From: AP-15 sp035252905
GTDB lineage: Bacteria > Pseudomonadota > Alphaproteobacteria > ATCC43930 > CGMCC-115725
Reading direction: 5' to 3'
Assembly (NCBI GenBank): GCA_035252905.1
Contig: DATFCQ010000308.1
Span: 1 to 27,779, forward strand
Length of the DNA stretch: 27,779 nucleotides
Shown here: positions 12,911-20,514 of the stretch, piece after piece
Layout of the letters: the number at the start of each line of letters is the position of its first letter
Numbering within the stretch: position 1 is the stretch's first letter
Notes under the pieces: model-generated
The model's input: only the letters and a program-made list of their open reading frames with translations
What the model was told of the DNA's origin: nothing
Databases searched by the model: none
Position numbers and translations under genes: made by a program

Positions 12911-14056
12911 ATGCGATCCGTTCCCGCCCGGCCGGCGGCGCGCCTGTCCGCGTTCTATGCGGCGGCGTTTCTGGTGACCGGCATCCAGTTGCCGTTCTGG
13001 CCGGTTTGGCTCGCCGGGCGCGGGCTCGGGCCGAAGGAAATCGCGCTCGTCCTGACCGCGGCGATCTGGGCAAATGTGCTCGCGGCGCCGCCGCTCGGGA
13101 TGCTCGCCGACCGCCTGGGGCGGCGCCGGGCGATCATGGTCGCGCTCGCCGCGGTTGCGCTCTCGGCCTATGCGGCGCTCGCGGCCGTCGCGGGCTTTGC
13201 GGCGCTGCTCCTAGTCAACGCGCTCGCCGCGACCGCGCAATCGGCGCTGATGCCGCTCGGCAACACAATAACCTTGTCGGGGCCCGGGCTCGACTACGGC
13301 CGCATCCGGCTGTGGGGCTCGTTGAGCTTTATTCTGGCCTCGCTCGTCGGCGGTGCGGTGCTCGGTGCGGGTTCAGCGGTGCGGGTTCTGCCGCTGGTGA
13401 TCGGCGCCTCGGCCCTGTTGCTGCTGGCGTGCCTCGCCGTCCCGCCGCTCGCGGAAAGGCGAGGCGCGCATCACCGCCGACCCGGCCTCTCCGCCGTTGC
13501 CGGCGACAAGCGGTTCTGGCTTTTTGCCGCGACCGCGTCGGTATTGCAGGCGAGCCATCAGCTCTATTACGGGTTCGGGACGCTCTACTGGCGCTCGCTC
13601 GGCTATTCCGATGCCGTGATCGGCGCTTTGTGGGCCGAGGGGGTGGTCGCCGAAATCCTGCTGTTCTGGCAGGGCAGCCGGCTCTTGGCCCGGTTCGGTC
13701 CGTTGGGTCTGATGGCGCTCGGCGGCGGCGCCGGCATCCTGCGCTGGGGTCTGATGGGGCTCGTCTCCTCGCAATCCGGCTTTGCCGGGTTGCAATTGCT
13801 GCACGCCCTGACCTTCGGCGCCAGCCATCTTGGGGCGATGCTGTTTCTGGCGCGAACGATCCCGCCTTCTGCGGCGGCGAGCGCGCAGACGCTCTACGCC
13901 GCAATCTCCTCGGGGCTCGGTTCCGGTCTCGTCATGCTGGCGGCGGGGGCGCTCTACGGCGCGCTGGGGGGAACGGCCTTTCCGGTGATGGCGCTGCTGT
14001 CGGCGGCAGGATTGCTCGGAACCCTGCGGCTGCGGCACGGCGGCGCAGCCAGGTAA
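12911..14056 (+). CDS. MFS transporter, MFS_1_like/HcaT-type
   Basis: A 381-residue, twelve-helix major facilitator protein. The N-terminal half has the loop 2-3 signature GMLADRLGRRRAI (about 63-75) and the phrase RIRLWGSLSFI (about 135-145), typical of the PPP/MFS_1_like group that includes the phenylpropionate transporter HcaT. The short central loop is basic (ERRGAHHRRPG). The second half has the matching helices ATASVLQASHQLYYGFGTLYWRSLGYS and GASHLGAMLFLARTIPP. The substrate is unknown; small aromatic acids, nucleosides and sugars are all possible for this group. The ATG at 12911 lacks a clear ribosome site. It is divergent from the TerC-like gene (157-bp gap) and convergent with the secreted-protein gene at 14182. 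Confidence 0.87.
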   Translation: MRSVPARPAARLSAFYAAAFLVTGIQLPFWPVWLAGRGLGPKEIALVLTAAIWANVLAAPPLGMLADRLGRRRAIMVALAAVALSAYAALAAVAGFAALLLVNALAATAQSALMPLGNTITLSGPGLDYGRIRLWGSLSFILASLVGGAVLGAGSAVRVLPLVIGASALLLLACLAVPPLAERRGAHHRRPGLSAVAGDKRFWLFAATASVLQASHQLYYGFGTLYWRSLGYSDAVIGALWAEGVVAEILLFWQGSRLLARFGPLGLMALGGGAGILRWGLMGLVSSQSGFAGLQLLHALTFGASHLGAMLFLARTIPPSAAASAQTLYAAISSGLGSGLVMLAAGALYGALGGTAFPVMALLSAAGLLGTLRLRHGGAAR

Positions 14057-14057
14057 A

Positions 14058-14148
14058 GCGGGCTCGATCCGCCGGAGCGCCTCCCCCCTTGATCACCGCT
14101 CTCGCGTCGGATCGAGCCCGCAGCGCCGCGCCGTCTATGGCGCGGCGC
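14058..14148. terminator. Perfect 14-bp inverted repeat plus GC hairpin between convergent genes
   Basis: GCGGGCTCGATCCG (14058-14071) and its exact complement CGGATCGAGCCCGC (14108-14121) begin one base after the MFS stop codon. They are followed at once by a 10-bp stem, GCGCCGCGCC/GGCGCGGCGC (14123-14148, 6-base loop). This lies between convergent genes, so a two-way transcription stop is the simplest role. Neither stem is followed by a T-run. Confidence 0.6.
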
Positions 14149-14181
14149 CTGTCGCCGAAAGGACGTAGTGCCGGCGAGCGC

Positions 14182-14643
14182 TCATCGGCCGCAGCGCGGC
14201 TCGGTCAGGACGGCGCTTTGCGCCCGGGTTGCCGCATAGCGATGGAACCCGTCGGGGTCGAGGGTGGCGGCCAATCTGAACATGTCGCTCGCCCTCTGGC
14301 ACACCAGCGCGATCGGCTGCGCGCCGTTCCGCAACGAGATCTGATTGGCGAGGCTGGTGTTCCAGCGGTCGAACTGGCTTTGCGGACGACGGTACCCGGC
14401 GCGCCGGAAATAGGCGATCATCTCTCTTTGATAGGTGACGATGATGTCCCGGTTGCGCAGCCGGAACCTGGCATAATCGTCATTGTGCTGGCAGGCCGAG
14501 CTGACCACCATCAGGTTGGTCAGGAACCAGATCGCCTGCTGGGCTTCGACATCCTGCGCCGAATAGCACCCCCGTCCGGCTGCCGAAGCAGGCAGGGCCC
14601 AGGCGACGGCAAGCAAGGCCGCCGCAATCATCGCTTTTTTCAT
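14182..14643 (-). CDS. Secreted four-cysteine protein of unknown function
   Basis: A 153-residue protein with a clear signal peptide (MKKAMIAAALLAVAWALPASAAG, probable cut after ASA near residue 21). The mature part is mainly helical and holds four cysteines, C26, C51, C115 and C151, which could make two disulfides in the periplasm. A segment of aromatic and basic residues (DDYARFRLRNRDIIVTYQREMIAYFRRAGYRR) resembles the central helices of other small alphaproteobacterial periplasmic proteins, but I recognise no named domain. The ATG at 14643 has a strong GGGGGAAA ribosome site 5 bases upstream. It stands alone: the MFS gene converges on it, and a 311-bp gap separates it from the SAM hydrolase gene. 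Confidence 0.8.
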   Translation of the reverse strand: MKKAMIAAALLAVAWALPASAAGRGCYSAQDVEAQQAIWFLTNLMVVSSACQHNDDYARFRLRNRDIIVTYQREMIAYFRRAGYRRPQSQFDRWNTSLANQISLRNGAQPIALVCQRASDMFRLAATLDPDGFHRYAATRAQSAVLTEPRCGR

Positions 14644-14954
14644 CCGATTTCCCCCAAATCAACATCAGCGATCATTCGAGCATACGCGCCGTTCGATGGT
14701 TTTCAAGCAGAACCCAGCGCATTGCGCACCAACACCCCGAGAAGAACGCATAAAGAAATATAAGAACCAAATTCACAACTCTTGATTGATGAAGAAAATC
14801 GGCGGAACCGACGACTTTCCCCGAAGGGTAGAGGCAGGAATGCAGGCGACCCAAGCGGCGCGCGGGCGAATCGCCGCTGCTGCCGGGCGCCGTCCGATCC
14901 CCCGGGTGCAAGCATCCTCTTGCCCGGGAGGCGCAATCCGGGCACACCGGGAGC
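14644..14954. other. Intergenic region with an AT-rich centre and a leader hairpin
   Basis: This 311-bp gap separates divergent genes and should carry both promoters. The stretch 14701-14820 is only 45% G+C (54 of 120 by count), far below the surroundings, as expected for a promoter area. Near the right end, CCCGGG-TG-CAAG (14901-14912) pairs with CTTG-CCCGGG (14919-14928), with a two-base bulge, 26 bp before the SAM hydrolase start. I see no tRNA or small RNA gene. A minus-strand open frame of 99 codons (14971-14672) overlaps the SAM hydrolase start and has no family features. Confidence 0.5.
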
Positions 14955-15701
14955 ATGATCGTATTGTTCACCGATTTCGGTCTTGCCGGACCCTATATCG
15001 GGCAGGTCAAGGCGGTATTGTGGGAGAGCGCGCCGGGGGTCCCGGTCATCGACCTGTTTGCCGACGCGCCGGCGGGAAAGCCAAAGCCGGCGGCCTATCT
15101 GCTCGCCGCCTATGCCGCCTGGTTCCCGCCGGGAAGCGTGATCCTGGCGGTCGTCGATCCCGGCGTCGGCGGCACCCGCGCCCCGCTTGTCGTCGAGGCC
15201 GACGGACGCTTTTACGTCGGCCCGGACAACGGCCTGTTCGAGCTGGTCCGGCGGCGCGCCGCGGAGAGCCGTCTGTGGGAGATCACCTGGCGTCCGCCGC
15301 TTCTGTCAGCGAGCTTTCACGGCCGCGACCTGTTCGCCCCGGTGGCGGCCCGGCTCGCCCGCGGCGGGAAGCCGCCGGGCCGACTGTTGCCCGCCGCAGC
15401 CGCGCGCCATCCCGACTGGCCCGACGATCTGGCCGAAATCGTCTATATCGACCATTTCGGCAATGCCATGACGGGGCTGCGCGCCGCCGCGCTGGCGTCG
15501 GGCACGCGGCTCGCCGCCGGCGGCCGCCTGTTGGCGCGCGCCGCGACCTTCTCCGAAGTCGCGGAGGGCGAAGCCTTCTGGTACGAGAACGCCAACGGGC
15601 TTGCCGAGATCGCGGTCAACGCCGGGCGGGCCTCTGCCGCGCTTGGGCTGGCGATCGGCAGCCCGGTCAGGATCGAGGCTGCGGCCGCAAATTCGTGCTG
15701 A
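14955..15701 (+). CDS. S-adenosyl-L-methionine hydroxide adenosyltransferase (SAM hydrolase)
   Basis: A 248-residue member of the DUF62/SAM hydroxide adenosyltransferase family (PF01887), which hydrolyses SAM to adenosine and methionine. The signatures are the N-terminal TDFG (6-9), VVDPGVGGTR (66-75, with catalytic D68 and R75), YVGPDNGLFE (87-96), SFHGRDLFAP (120-129, with H122) and YIDHFGNAMTG (164-174). The Asp-Arg-His triad that marks the hydrolases is complete. The family also includes halide-using fluorinase/chlorinase, but those have their own active-site differences and extra loops. The start is fixed by TDFG near residue 6, although the ribosome site is weak. The last 35 bp overlap the end of the convergent DedA gene. 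Confidence 0.9.
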   Translation: MIVLFTDFGLAGPYIGQVKAVLWESAPGVPVIDLFADAPAGKPKPAAYLLAAYAAWFPPGSVILAVVDPGVGGTRAPLVVEADGRFYVGPDNGLFELVRRRAAESRLWEITWRPPLLSASFHGRDLFAPVAARLARGGKPPGRLLPAAAARHPDWPDDLAEIVYIDHFGNAMTGLRAAALASGTRLAAGGRLLARAATFSEVAEGEAFWYENANGLAEIAVNAGRASAALGLAIGSPVRIEAAAANSC

Positions 15702-16251
15702 ATTTGTGCACCAGCCAGATGCCGCAGGCGAAGGCGGCAAAAACGGCCAGCATGACGAGGCTGAAGGAGCGTGCAATGTCGCCGAGCGCGGCGCGGAACG
15801 CATGGCCGAGACAATAGCCGAGGGCGATAAAGCTTGCCGCCCAGATCCCGGCCGCGATGAAGTTCAGCGAGCAGAAGCGCTGCCAGCGCACCGCGCTCAG
15901 CCCCATCGCAAACGAGGACAGGTTGCGCACTCCGTAGATGAAGCGGAACGACAGGATGAAGCCGGCGTCGTAGCGCTCCAGCCATTTGAGCACGGCGGCG
16001 ACGCGGCTGCGCCACTGCGGGAAGCGGCCCATGATGCGGTGGCCGCAATGGCGGCCGAGCCAGAAATAGCTCTGATCGCCGCAGAAGCTGCCGAGCCAAG
16101 CGGCAACCACCAGCGGCGCCGGATTGACCAGTCCTTGCGCCGCCGCGAAGCCGGCAAACAGCACGATCGTTTCGCCTTCGAGAAACGTCCAGGTGAACGC
16201 GATCAGGTAAAACCAAGCGCCGTTTTCTGCGATCAGCCGGCTAATATCCAT
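15667..16251 (-). CDS. DedA family membrane protein
   Basis: A 194-residue inner-membrane protein of the DedA/VTT (SNARE-associated) family. It has the re-entrant-loop motif FLEGETIVLFAGFAA (about 23-37), GSFCGDQSYFWLGRHCG (about 54-70) and the conserved arginines in FRFIYGVRN (R103, R109), then two or three C-terminal helices. Relatives flip or transport lipid carriers such as undecaprenyl phosphate or phosphatidylethanolamine, and they affect envelope stress and antibiotic resistance. Which lipid applies here is unknown. I start at ATG 16251 (MDISRLIAENG), with GGCGGAAA upstream; ATG 16278 would add nine basic residues and is possible. Its 3' end overlaps the SAM hydrolase gene by 35 bp, tail to tail. 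Confidence 0.88.
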   Translation of the reverse strand: MDISRLIAENGAWFYLIAFTWTFLEGETIVLFAGFAAAQGLVNPAPLVVAAWLGSFCGDQSYFWLGRHCGHRIMGRFPQWRSRVAAVLKWLERYDAGFILSFRFIYGVRNLSSFAMGLSAVRWQRFCSLNFIAAGIWAASFIALGYCLGHAFRAALGDIARSFSLVMLAVFAAFACGIWLVHKFSTNLRPQPRS

Positions 16252-16443
16252 TCGCAGATGTTTCCGCCTCGTTGGCATCCAGGAGCGACCGGAGGCGGGC
16301 GCCCGGCAGATCCCCTATGGCAACGCCACATAGATTAAGTAATTCCTGGCGCCGGGTCGAGCGGATTCCCGGGAGGTTTCGGGACGCGGCGGAGAGCACG
16401 CGATCCGGCGTTAGCGTCGAGAGAGGCGGAGGAGGGCGGCACG

Positions 16444-17889
16444 ATGGACACAATGCGCAGGAGCGCCGGCGCGACCCGCACCGAAACGGACACGCTCGGC
16501 CCGGTCGAGGTCCCGGCGGAGCGTCTGTGGGGCGCGCAGACGCAGCGGGCGATCGAGAATTTTCCGATCGGCCGGACCCGCTTCCGCTGGGGGCGCCCGG
16601 TCATCCGCGCGCTCGGCATCCTGAAGAAGAGCGCGGCGCTGGCCAATCAGGAACTGGGAGAATTGCCGCGCGAGAAGGCCGAATTGATCGTCCGCGCCGC
16701 CGAGGAGGTCATCGCCGGCAGGCTCGACGGCGAGTTTCCGCTGGCCGTCTTTCAGACCGGATCGGGCACCCAGACCAACATGAACGCCAACGAGGTCATC
16801 GCCAACCGGGCGATCGCGCTCTCCGGCGGCACGATCGGGTCAAAGGCGCCGATCCACCCCAACGACGATGTCAATCGCAGCCAGTCGTCGAACGACGCCT
16901 TCCCGACGGTCATGCACCTGGCCGCGGTCGAGGCGATCGAGGATCGGCTGTTGCCGGCGGTGCGGCGGCTCCGCGACACGTTCCACGCAAAGGCCAAGGA
17001 CTATGCCGGGATCGTCATGATCGGCCGCACGCATCTTCAGGACGCCACCCCGCTGACCCTGGGCCAGGCCGTCTCCGGATGGGCGGCCCAGCTCGACCAG
17101 GCGATCGGGATTGTGGAGGAGGCGGTCAAGGGATTGCTGCCTTTGGCGATCGGGGGGACCGCGGTGGGCACCGGCCTCAACGCGCACCCGCGCTTCGGCA
17201 CGACCGCCGCCCTTTACATCGCCCGGGAGACCGGTAAGCCGTTCGTTTCGGCGGACAACAAATTTGCGGCCTTGTCCGCGCATGATGCGCTGGTCAACGC
17301 CAGCGCGGCGATGCGCACCTTGGCCGGAGCGCTCCTCAAGATCGCCAACGACATCCGCCTTTACGCCTGCGGTCCGCGCGCCGGCTTTGCCGAACTCGCC
17401 ATCCCCGAAAACGAGCCCGGCTCCTCGATCATGCCGGGAAAGGTCAACCCGACCCAGTGCGAGGCGCTGACCCAGGTGGCGGTGCAGGTCTTCGGCAACG
17501 ATCACGCCGTCGCTTTCGCCGGCTCACAGGGCAATTTCCAGCTCAACGTCTACAAGCCGGTCATCCTTCACAACGTGCTCGAATCGGCGGAACTCCTGGC
17601 CGATTCGTGCCTGTCCTTCGAGGCGCGCTGCGCCCGCGGCATCGCGCCGAACAAGGAGCGCATCCGCGAGCATCTCGAAAACTCGCTGATGCTGGTGACC
17701 GCGCTGGCGCCGCATATCGGTTACGAGAAGGCGGCAGAAATCGCGCGCAAGGCTTATCGCGACGGCACCAGCCTCCGGGCGGCGGCGCTCGCGCTCGGAT
17801 ACGTCTCGGCGGAAGAATTCGCGGCCTGGGTCCAACCGGAGCGGATGACCCATCCGCGCCGCCTCGCCCAGCCCGTGCCGCAGAGCTGA
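16444..17889 (+). CDS. fumC: Fumarate hydratase class II
   Basis: A 481-residue fumarase C that interconverts fumarate and L-malate in the TCA cycle; it is an oxygen-stable, cluster-free homotetramer. The three superfamily regions are present: TGSGTQTNMNANEV (105-118), GRTHLQDATP (194-203, catalytic His197) and GSSIMPGKVNPTQCE (326-340, catalytic Ser loop). SSNDAFPT (148-155), the second-site segment, is also present. Length is near the usual 465, with a short N-terminal extension (MDTMRRSAGATRTE) before the conserved D-LG-VEVPAERLWGAQTQRA start. GGAGGGCGG lies just upstream of ATG 16444. The DUF1275 gene follows after 20 bp. The TCA role is separate from the MaoC/CitE genes downstream, although malyl-type intermediates could connect them. 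Confidence 0.97.
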   Translation: MDTMRRSAGATRTETDTLGPVEVPAERLWGAQTQRAIENFPIGRTRFRWGRPVIRALGILKKSAALANQELGELPREKAELIVRAAEEVIAGRLDGEFPLAVFQTGSGTQTNMNANEVIANRAIALSGGTIGSKAPIHPNDDVNRSQSSNDAFPTVMHLAAVEAIEDRLLPAVRRLRDTFHAKAKDYAGIVMIGRTHLQDATPLTLGQAVSGWAAQLDQAIGIVEEAVKGLLPLAIGGTAVGTGLNAHPRFGTTAALYIARETGKPFVSADNKFAALSAHDALVNASAAMRTLAGALLKIANDIRLYACGPRAGFAELAIPENEPGSSIMPGKVNPTQCEALTQVAVQVFGNDHAVAFAGSQGNFQLNVYKPVILHNVLESAELLADSCLSFEARCARGIAPNKERIREHLENSLMLVTALAPHIGYEKAAEIARKAYRDGTSLRAAALALGYVSAEEFAAWVQPERMTHPRRLAQPVPQS

Positions 17890-17909
17890 AGCGCGCCGCG
17901 GGGACGCGC

Positions 17910-18524
17910 GTGTTCGGCGTCGTGCTGCTCGCCGCCGTCGCCGGCTGCGCCGACGCGCTCGGCTATCTGCATTTCCGCACCTTTGCCGGGCTGATGACCG
18001 GGAACACCGTGTTTCTGGGTCTCGCCCTGTTCGGTCACGCGCCGGCCGGGCCGGTGCTTTACATCGCCGTCATCGCCGCATTCTGCGCCGGCGTCACAAT
18101 GTCGCGGGTGGCGTTGCGGCTCGGCATGACGCCGCGCCCGGTACTGATCCTGACGGTCTTGATCCTGCTCGGCCTCAACTTCAGCTCGAGCCGCTGGGCG
18201 CCGGCGATGCTGGCTTTCGGGATGGGAGCGCAGAACGCGGCGACGACAAGGGTGGCCGGGGTCACCGTGAACACGGTGTTTCTGACCGGCGATCTGCAGC
18301 AATTGATGGGCGATCTCGTCGCGCGCCTGTTTCCAGGCGCCAAACGCGAACGTCCGGCCCCGCGGGAACTCATTGCGCTAGCGCTCGTTTGGACCAGCTA
18401 TGTCGGAGGCGCGGTGCTCGGCGCGGCGCTCAATCTTCGGCTTGCCCAACCCTTTCTGGTTCCGGCCGGGCTCCTCTTGTTGTTCCTGTTGTATGAAAAT
18501 ATCTCAAAAGCCGCCGATTTCTGA
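17910..18524 (+). CDS. DUF1275 (YoaK-like) membrane protein
   Basis: A 204-residue membrane protein of the DUF1275/YoaK family (PF06912), function unknown. Family marks are AGCADALGYL (about 11-20), FAGLMTGNTVFLGLAL (about 24-39) and, in the second half, GAQNAATTRVAGVTVNTVFLTGDLQQL (about 108-134). About six hydrophobic helices are visible. The frame is open into fumC. GTG 17910 is the first plausible start after the fumC stop, with GGGGA about 5 bases upstream. The predicted protein is slightly short at the N-terminus for the family, so the exact start is uncertain. It lies between fumC (20 bp) and the MaoC gene (39 bp) on the same strand. Confidence 0.82.
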   Translation: MFGVVLLAAVAGCADALGYLHFRTFAGLMTGNTVFLGLALFGHAPAGPVLYIAVIAAFCAGVTMSRVALRLGMTPRPVLILTVLILLGLNFSSSRWAPAMLAFGMGAQNAATTRVAGVTVNTVFLTGDLQQLMGDLVARLFPGAKRERPAPRELIALALVWTSYVGGAVLGAALNLRLAQPFLVPAGLLLLFLLYENISKAADF

Positions 18525-18563
18525 TCGATTTCTCCGGATCTCGGCGAAACCGGGAGGAGATCC

Positions 18564-19022
18564 ATGACCGGGCTGTATTTTGAGGATTTCACCGAAGGTC
18601 AGGTGTTCGACCACGTGCTGAGCCGCACGGTCACCGAGATGGACAATGTGCTGTTCAGCACGTTGACGATGAACCCGCAGCCGCTCCATCTCGACGAGGA
18701 GTTCGCGAAAAAGACCGAATTCGGCCAGCGCCTCGTCAACAGCGTGTTCACGCTCGGTCTCGTCATCGGCATGACCGTCGGGGACACGACCCTCGGCACG
18801 ACGGTCGCCAATCTCGGCATGAGCGATGTCCGCTTTCCGAAACCCGTGTTTCACGGCGACACGCTGCGCGCGCGTACGATTGTGCGCGCGAAACGACTGA
18901 GCCGGTCGCGCAAGGGGGCGGGCATTGTCGAGTTCGAGCATCAGGGGCTGAACCAGCGCGGCGAGATCGTGGCGGTCTGCCGGCGCTGCGGCCTGATGAA
19001 ATGCCGCGACGCGGAGGGCTGA
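18564..19022 (+). CDS. MaoC-like hot-dog acyl-CoA hydratase
   Basis: A 152-residue MaoC-type dehydratase/enoyl-CoA hydratase (PF01575). The motif LTMNPQPLHLDEEFA (34-48) corresponds to the R-hydratase signature, but position 37 is Asn where the catalytic Asp usually lies; His42 is kept. NSVFTLGLVIGMTV (59-72) and VRFPKPVFHGDTLRA (89-103) complete the hot-dog fold. The DNVLFSTLTMNPQPLHLD form is seen in MaoC proteins paired with CitE-like lyases, where a branched or C5-dicarboxyl-CoA (mesaconyl-, itaconyl- or methylfumaryl-CoA type) is the usual proposal. GGGAGGAG lies just upstream of ATG 18564. The stop is 1 bp before the CitE-like start, so the two are translationally coupled. Confidence 0.88.
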   Translation: MTGLYFEDFTEGQVFDHVLSRTVTEMDNVLFSTLTMNPQPLHLDEEFAKKTEFGQRLVNSVFTLGLVIGMTVGDTTLGTTVANLGMSDVRFPKPVFHGDTLRARTIVRAKRLSRSRKGAGIVEFEHQGLNQRGEIVAVCRRCGLMKCRDAEG

Positions 19023-19023
19023 G

Positions 19024-19881
19024 ATGCGCTCGCTGCTGTTCGTTCCCGCCGACAGCGAGAGAAAGCTTGCGCGTGGGCCCGGGTCCGGCGCCGACGCGCT
19101 GATCCTCGATCTCGAAGATTCGGTGGTGCCGGCAAACCGCGCTCTCGCGCGCCGCCGCGCCCATCAATTTCTCGCGCAGACTTCGCCCGCCGCACAGCGC
19201 CGCTATGTCCGCATCAACGCGCTCGCCAGCGGGGCGGCTCTCGACGATCTGGCGGCGGTGATGCCGGCCCGGCCCGACGGCATCCTGTTGCCGAAATGCA
19301 CGCCCGAGGATCTGCGCGTCGTCGATCATTACCTTGCGGCCTTCGAGGCGGCTCACGGCACGCCCCAGGGACAGACCCGGATCATCGCCATCGCCACCGA
19401 GACGCCGGCGGCGCTGTTCGCGCTCGGCGGCTATGCCGGGGCCCCGGCGCGGCTCGAAGCCCTTACCTGGGGCGCCGAGGATCTCGCCGCCGAGATCGGC
19501 GGCGACAATCGCCGCGCCGACGGCACCTATGACGATCTGTACCGGCTGGCTCGGGCGCTGTGCCTCGCCGCCGCCGCGGCCGCCGGAGTCATGGCGATCG
19601 ACACGATCTTCACCGATTTCAAGGACGAGCCAGGTCTTGCCGCCGAATGCGCCGCCGCCCGCCGCTCGGGTTTCGCGGCCAAGATGGCGATCCATCCGGC
19701 GCAGATCCCGACCCTTAATAACGCCTTTTCGATCAGCGACGAGGGCCTCGCCTGGGCGCGCAAGGTCGTCGCCGCCTTTGCCGAACATCCCGATTCCGGT
19801 ACGATCGCCCTCGACGGCAAAATGATCGACCGCCCGCATCTGATCCTGGCGCAGCGGCTCCTCGCGCAGGAGGGGCGATGA
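19024..19881 (+). CDS. CitE-like CoA-ester lyase (HpcH/HpaI aldolase family)
   Basis: A 285-residue TIM-barrel lyase of the citrate-lyase-beta/malyl-CoA lyase group (PF03328). It starts with MRSLLFVPADSERKL and has GADALILDLEDSV (22-34), RINAL (63-67, Arg for the carboxylate), the Mg2+ ligands E126 (ATETP) and D153 (GAEDLAAEIG), and KMAIHPAQI near 220. Members cleave or form beta-hydroxyacyl-CoAs such as malyl-CoA, citramalyl-CoA or beta-methylmalyl-CoA, using Mg2+. No citrate lyase alpha or gamma gene is present, so it is not CitE proper. It is coupled to the MaoC hydratase upstream (1-bp gap) and to the secreted-protein gene downstream (4-bp ATGA overlap). Hydration followed by C-C cleavage of an unsaturated dicarboxyl-CoA is the likely combined job. 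Confidence 0.9.
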   Translation: MRSLLFVPADSERKLARGPGSGADALILDLEDSVVPANRALARRRAHQFLAQTSPAAQRRYVRINALASGAALDDLAAVMPARPDGILLPKCTPEDLRVVDHYLAAFEAAHGTPQGQTRIIAIATETPAALFALGGYAGAPARLEALTWGAEDLAAEIGGDNRRADGTYDDLYRLARALCLAAAAAAGVMAIDTIFTDFKDEPGLAAECAAARRSGFAAKMAIHPAQIPTLNNAFSISDEGLAWARKVVAAFAEHPDSGTIALDGKMIDRPHLILAQRLLAQEGR

Positions 19882-20432
19882 GCTGGCGCGTCCTCGGCCT
19901 CGCCGTGCTGCTCGCCGCCGGACTCGTTGCGCCGGCGCCGCCGGCGGGCGCGCAATGGCTGTGGTTCGGCCCGCGCCGTCCGCCGCCGATCAACTCTCCG
20001 TCTTTCGCCCTGCGCCCGCCGCCGCCGGGCAGCCCCGGCTATCTTGCAACGATCGCCTATATCGACAACGGGCTCAAATACATCGACCAGAAGGCCGGGT
20101 TCTTTGTCTCCGCCGACGGCCGGATGTGCTTTGTCGGCGTGTTGAACGTGCAGCGGACCGTGTTCGAGGTCAGACGGTTTCCCTGGTGCGTCGCACCGGC
20201 CGCATTGGCCGGGATCGATGCGATCGAGAACGACATCACCTATGTCCCGCAACTGCGCCTGTGGTGCCGGCACGCCGCCCCCCAATGCTTTCAGGAGGTC
20301 GGCAGATTCTACCGCAGGTCCGACAGCGTTGCCGTCGAGATCCTCCCGTCTCGGCGCGAGAAGGCCGCGATCGCCTATCTGGTCTATCTGATGGGCGGCT
20401 GGGTTCCCGCCGGCCAGCCCTGGCGGGATTAG
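19878..20432 (+). CDS. Secreted Pro-rich/four-cysteine protein of unknown function
   Basis: A 184-residue protein with a signal peptide (MSWRVLGLAVLLAAGLVAPAPPAGAQ, probable cut after AGA near residue 25), then a proline-rich linker (GPRRPPPINSPSFALRPPPPGSPG, about 31-54). The globular part has cysteines C84, C104, C130 and C137, consistent with disulfides. I recognise no named domain. It resembles small periplasmic proteins of alphaproteobacteria only in build. Its ATG overlaps the stop of the CitE-like gene (ATGA at 19878-19881), so it is translated from the same message. Whether this reflects function or just packing is unknown. Confidence 0.8.
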   Translation: MSWRVLGLAVLLAAGLVAPAPPAGAQWLWFGPRRPPPINSPSFALRPPPPGSPGYLATIAYIDNGLKYIDQKAGFFVSADGRMCFVGVLNVQRTVFEVRRFPWCVAPAALAGIDAIENDITYVPQLRLWCRHAAPQCFQEVGRFYRRSDSVAVEILPSRREKAAIAYLVYLMGGWVPAGQPWRD

Positions 20433-20514
20433 CCCTGAGCCCAGGCCGCGTCGGCCGTGCAAAGCCCGTTCGATCGGCGCTACACTCGGCCGGCTTCGCC
20501 ACGGAGGACAGAAG

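Noticed and set aside
12313..14763. 816-codon open frame on the plus strand
   Set aside because: It runs antisense through the TerC-like gene, out of frame through the MFS gene and antisense through the secreted-protein gene. Its translation is Arg/Ala/Gly-rich with no family match, a normal artefact of high GC.
14672..14971. 99-codon minus-strand frame with a hydrophobic stretch
   Set aside because: It overlaps the SAM hydrolase start, has no strong ribosome site, and its hydrophobic part comes from the AT-rich promoter region.
19024..19881. Citrate lyase beta subunit (CitE proper)
   Set aside because: No CitC/D/F/G/X neighbours; the adjacent MaoC hydratase points to a stand-alone CoA-ester lyase.
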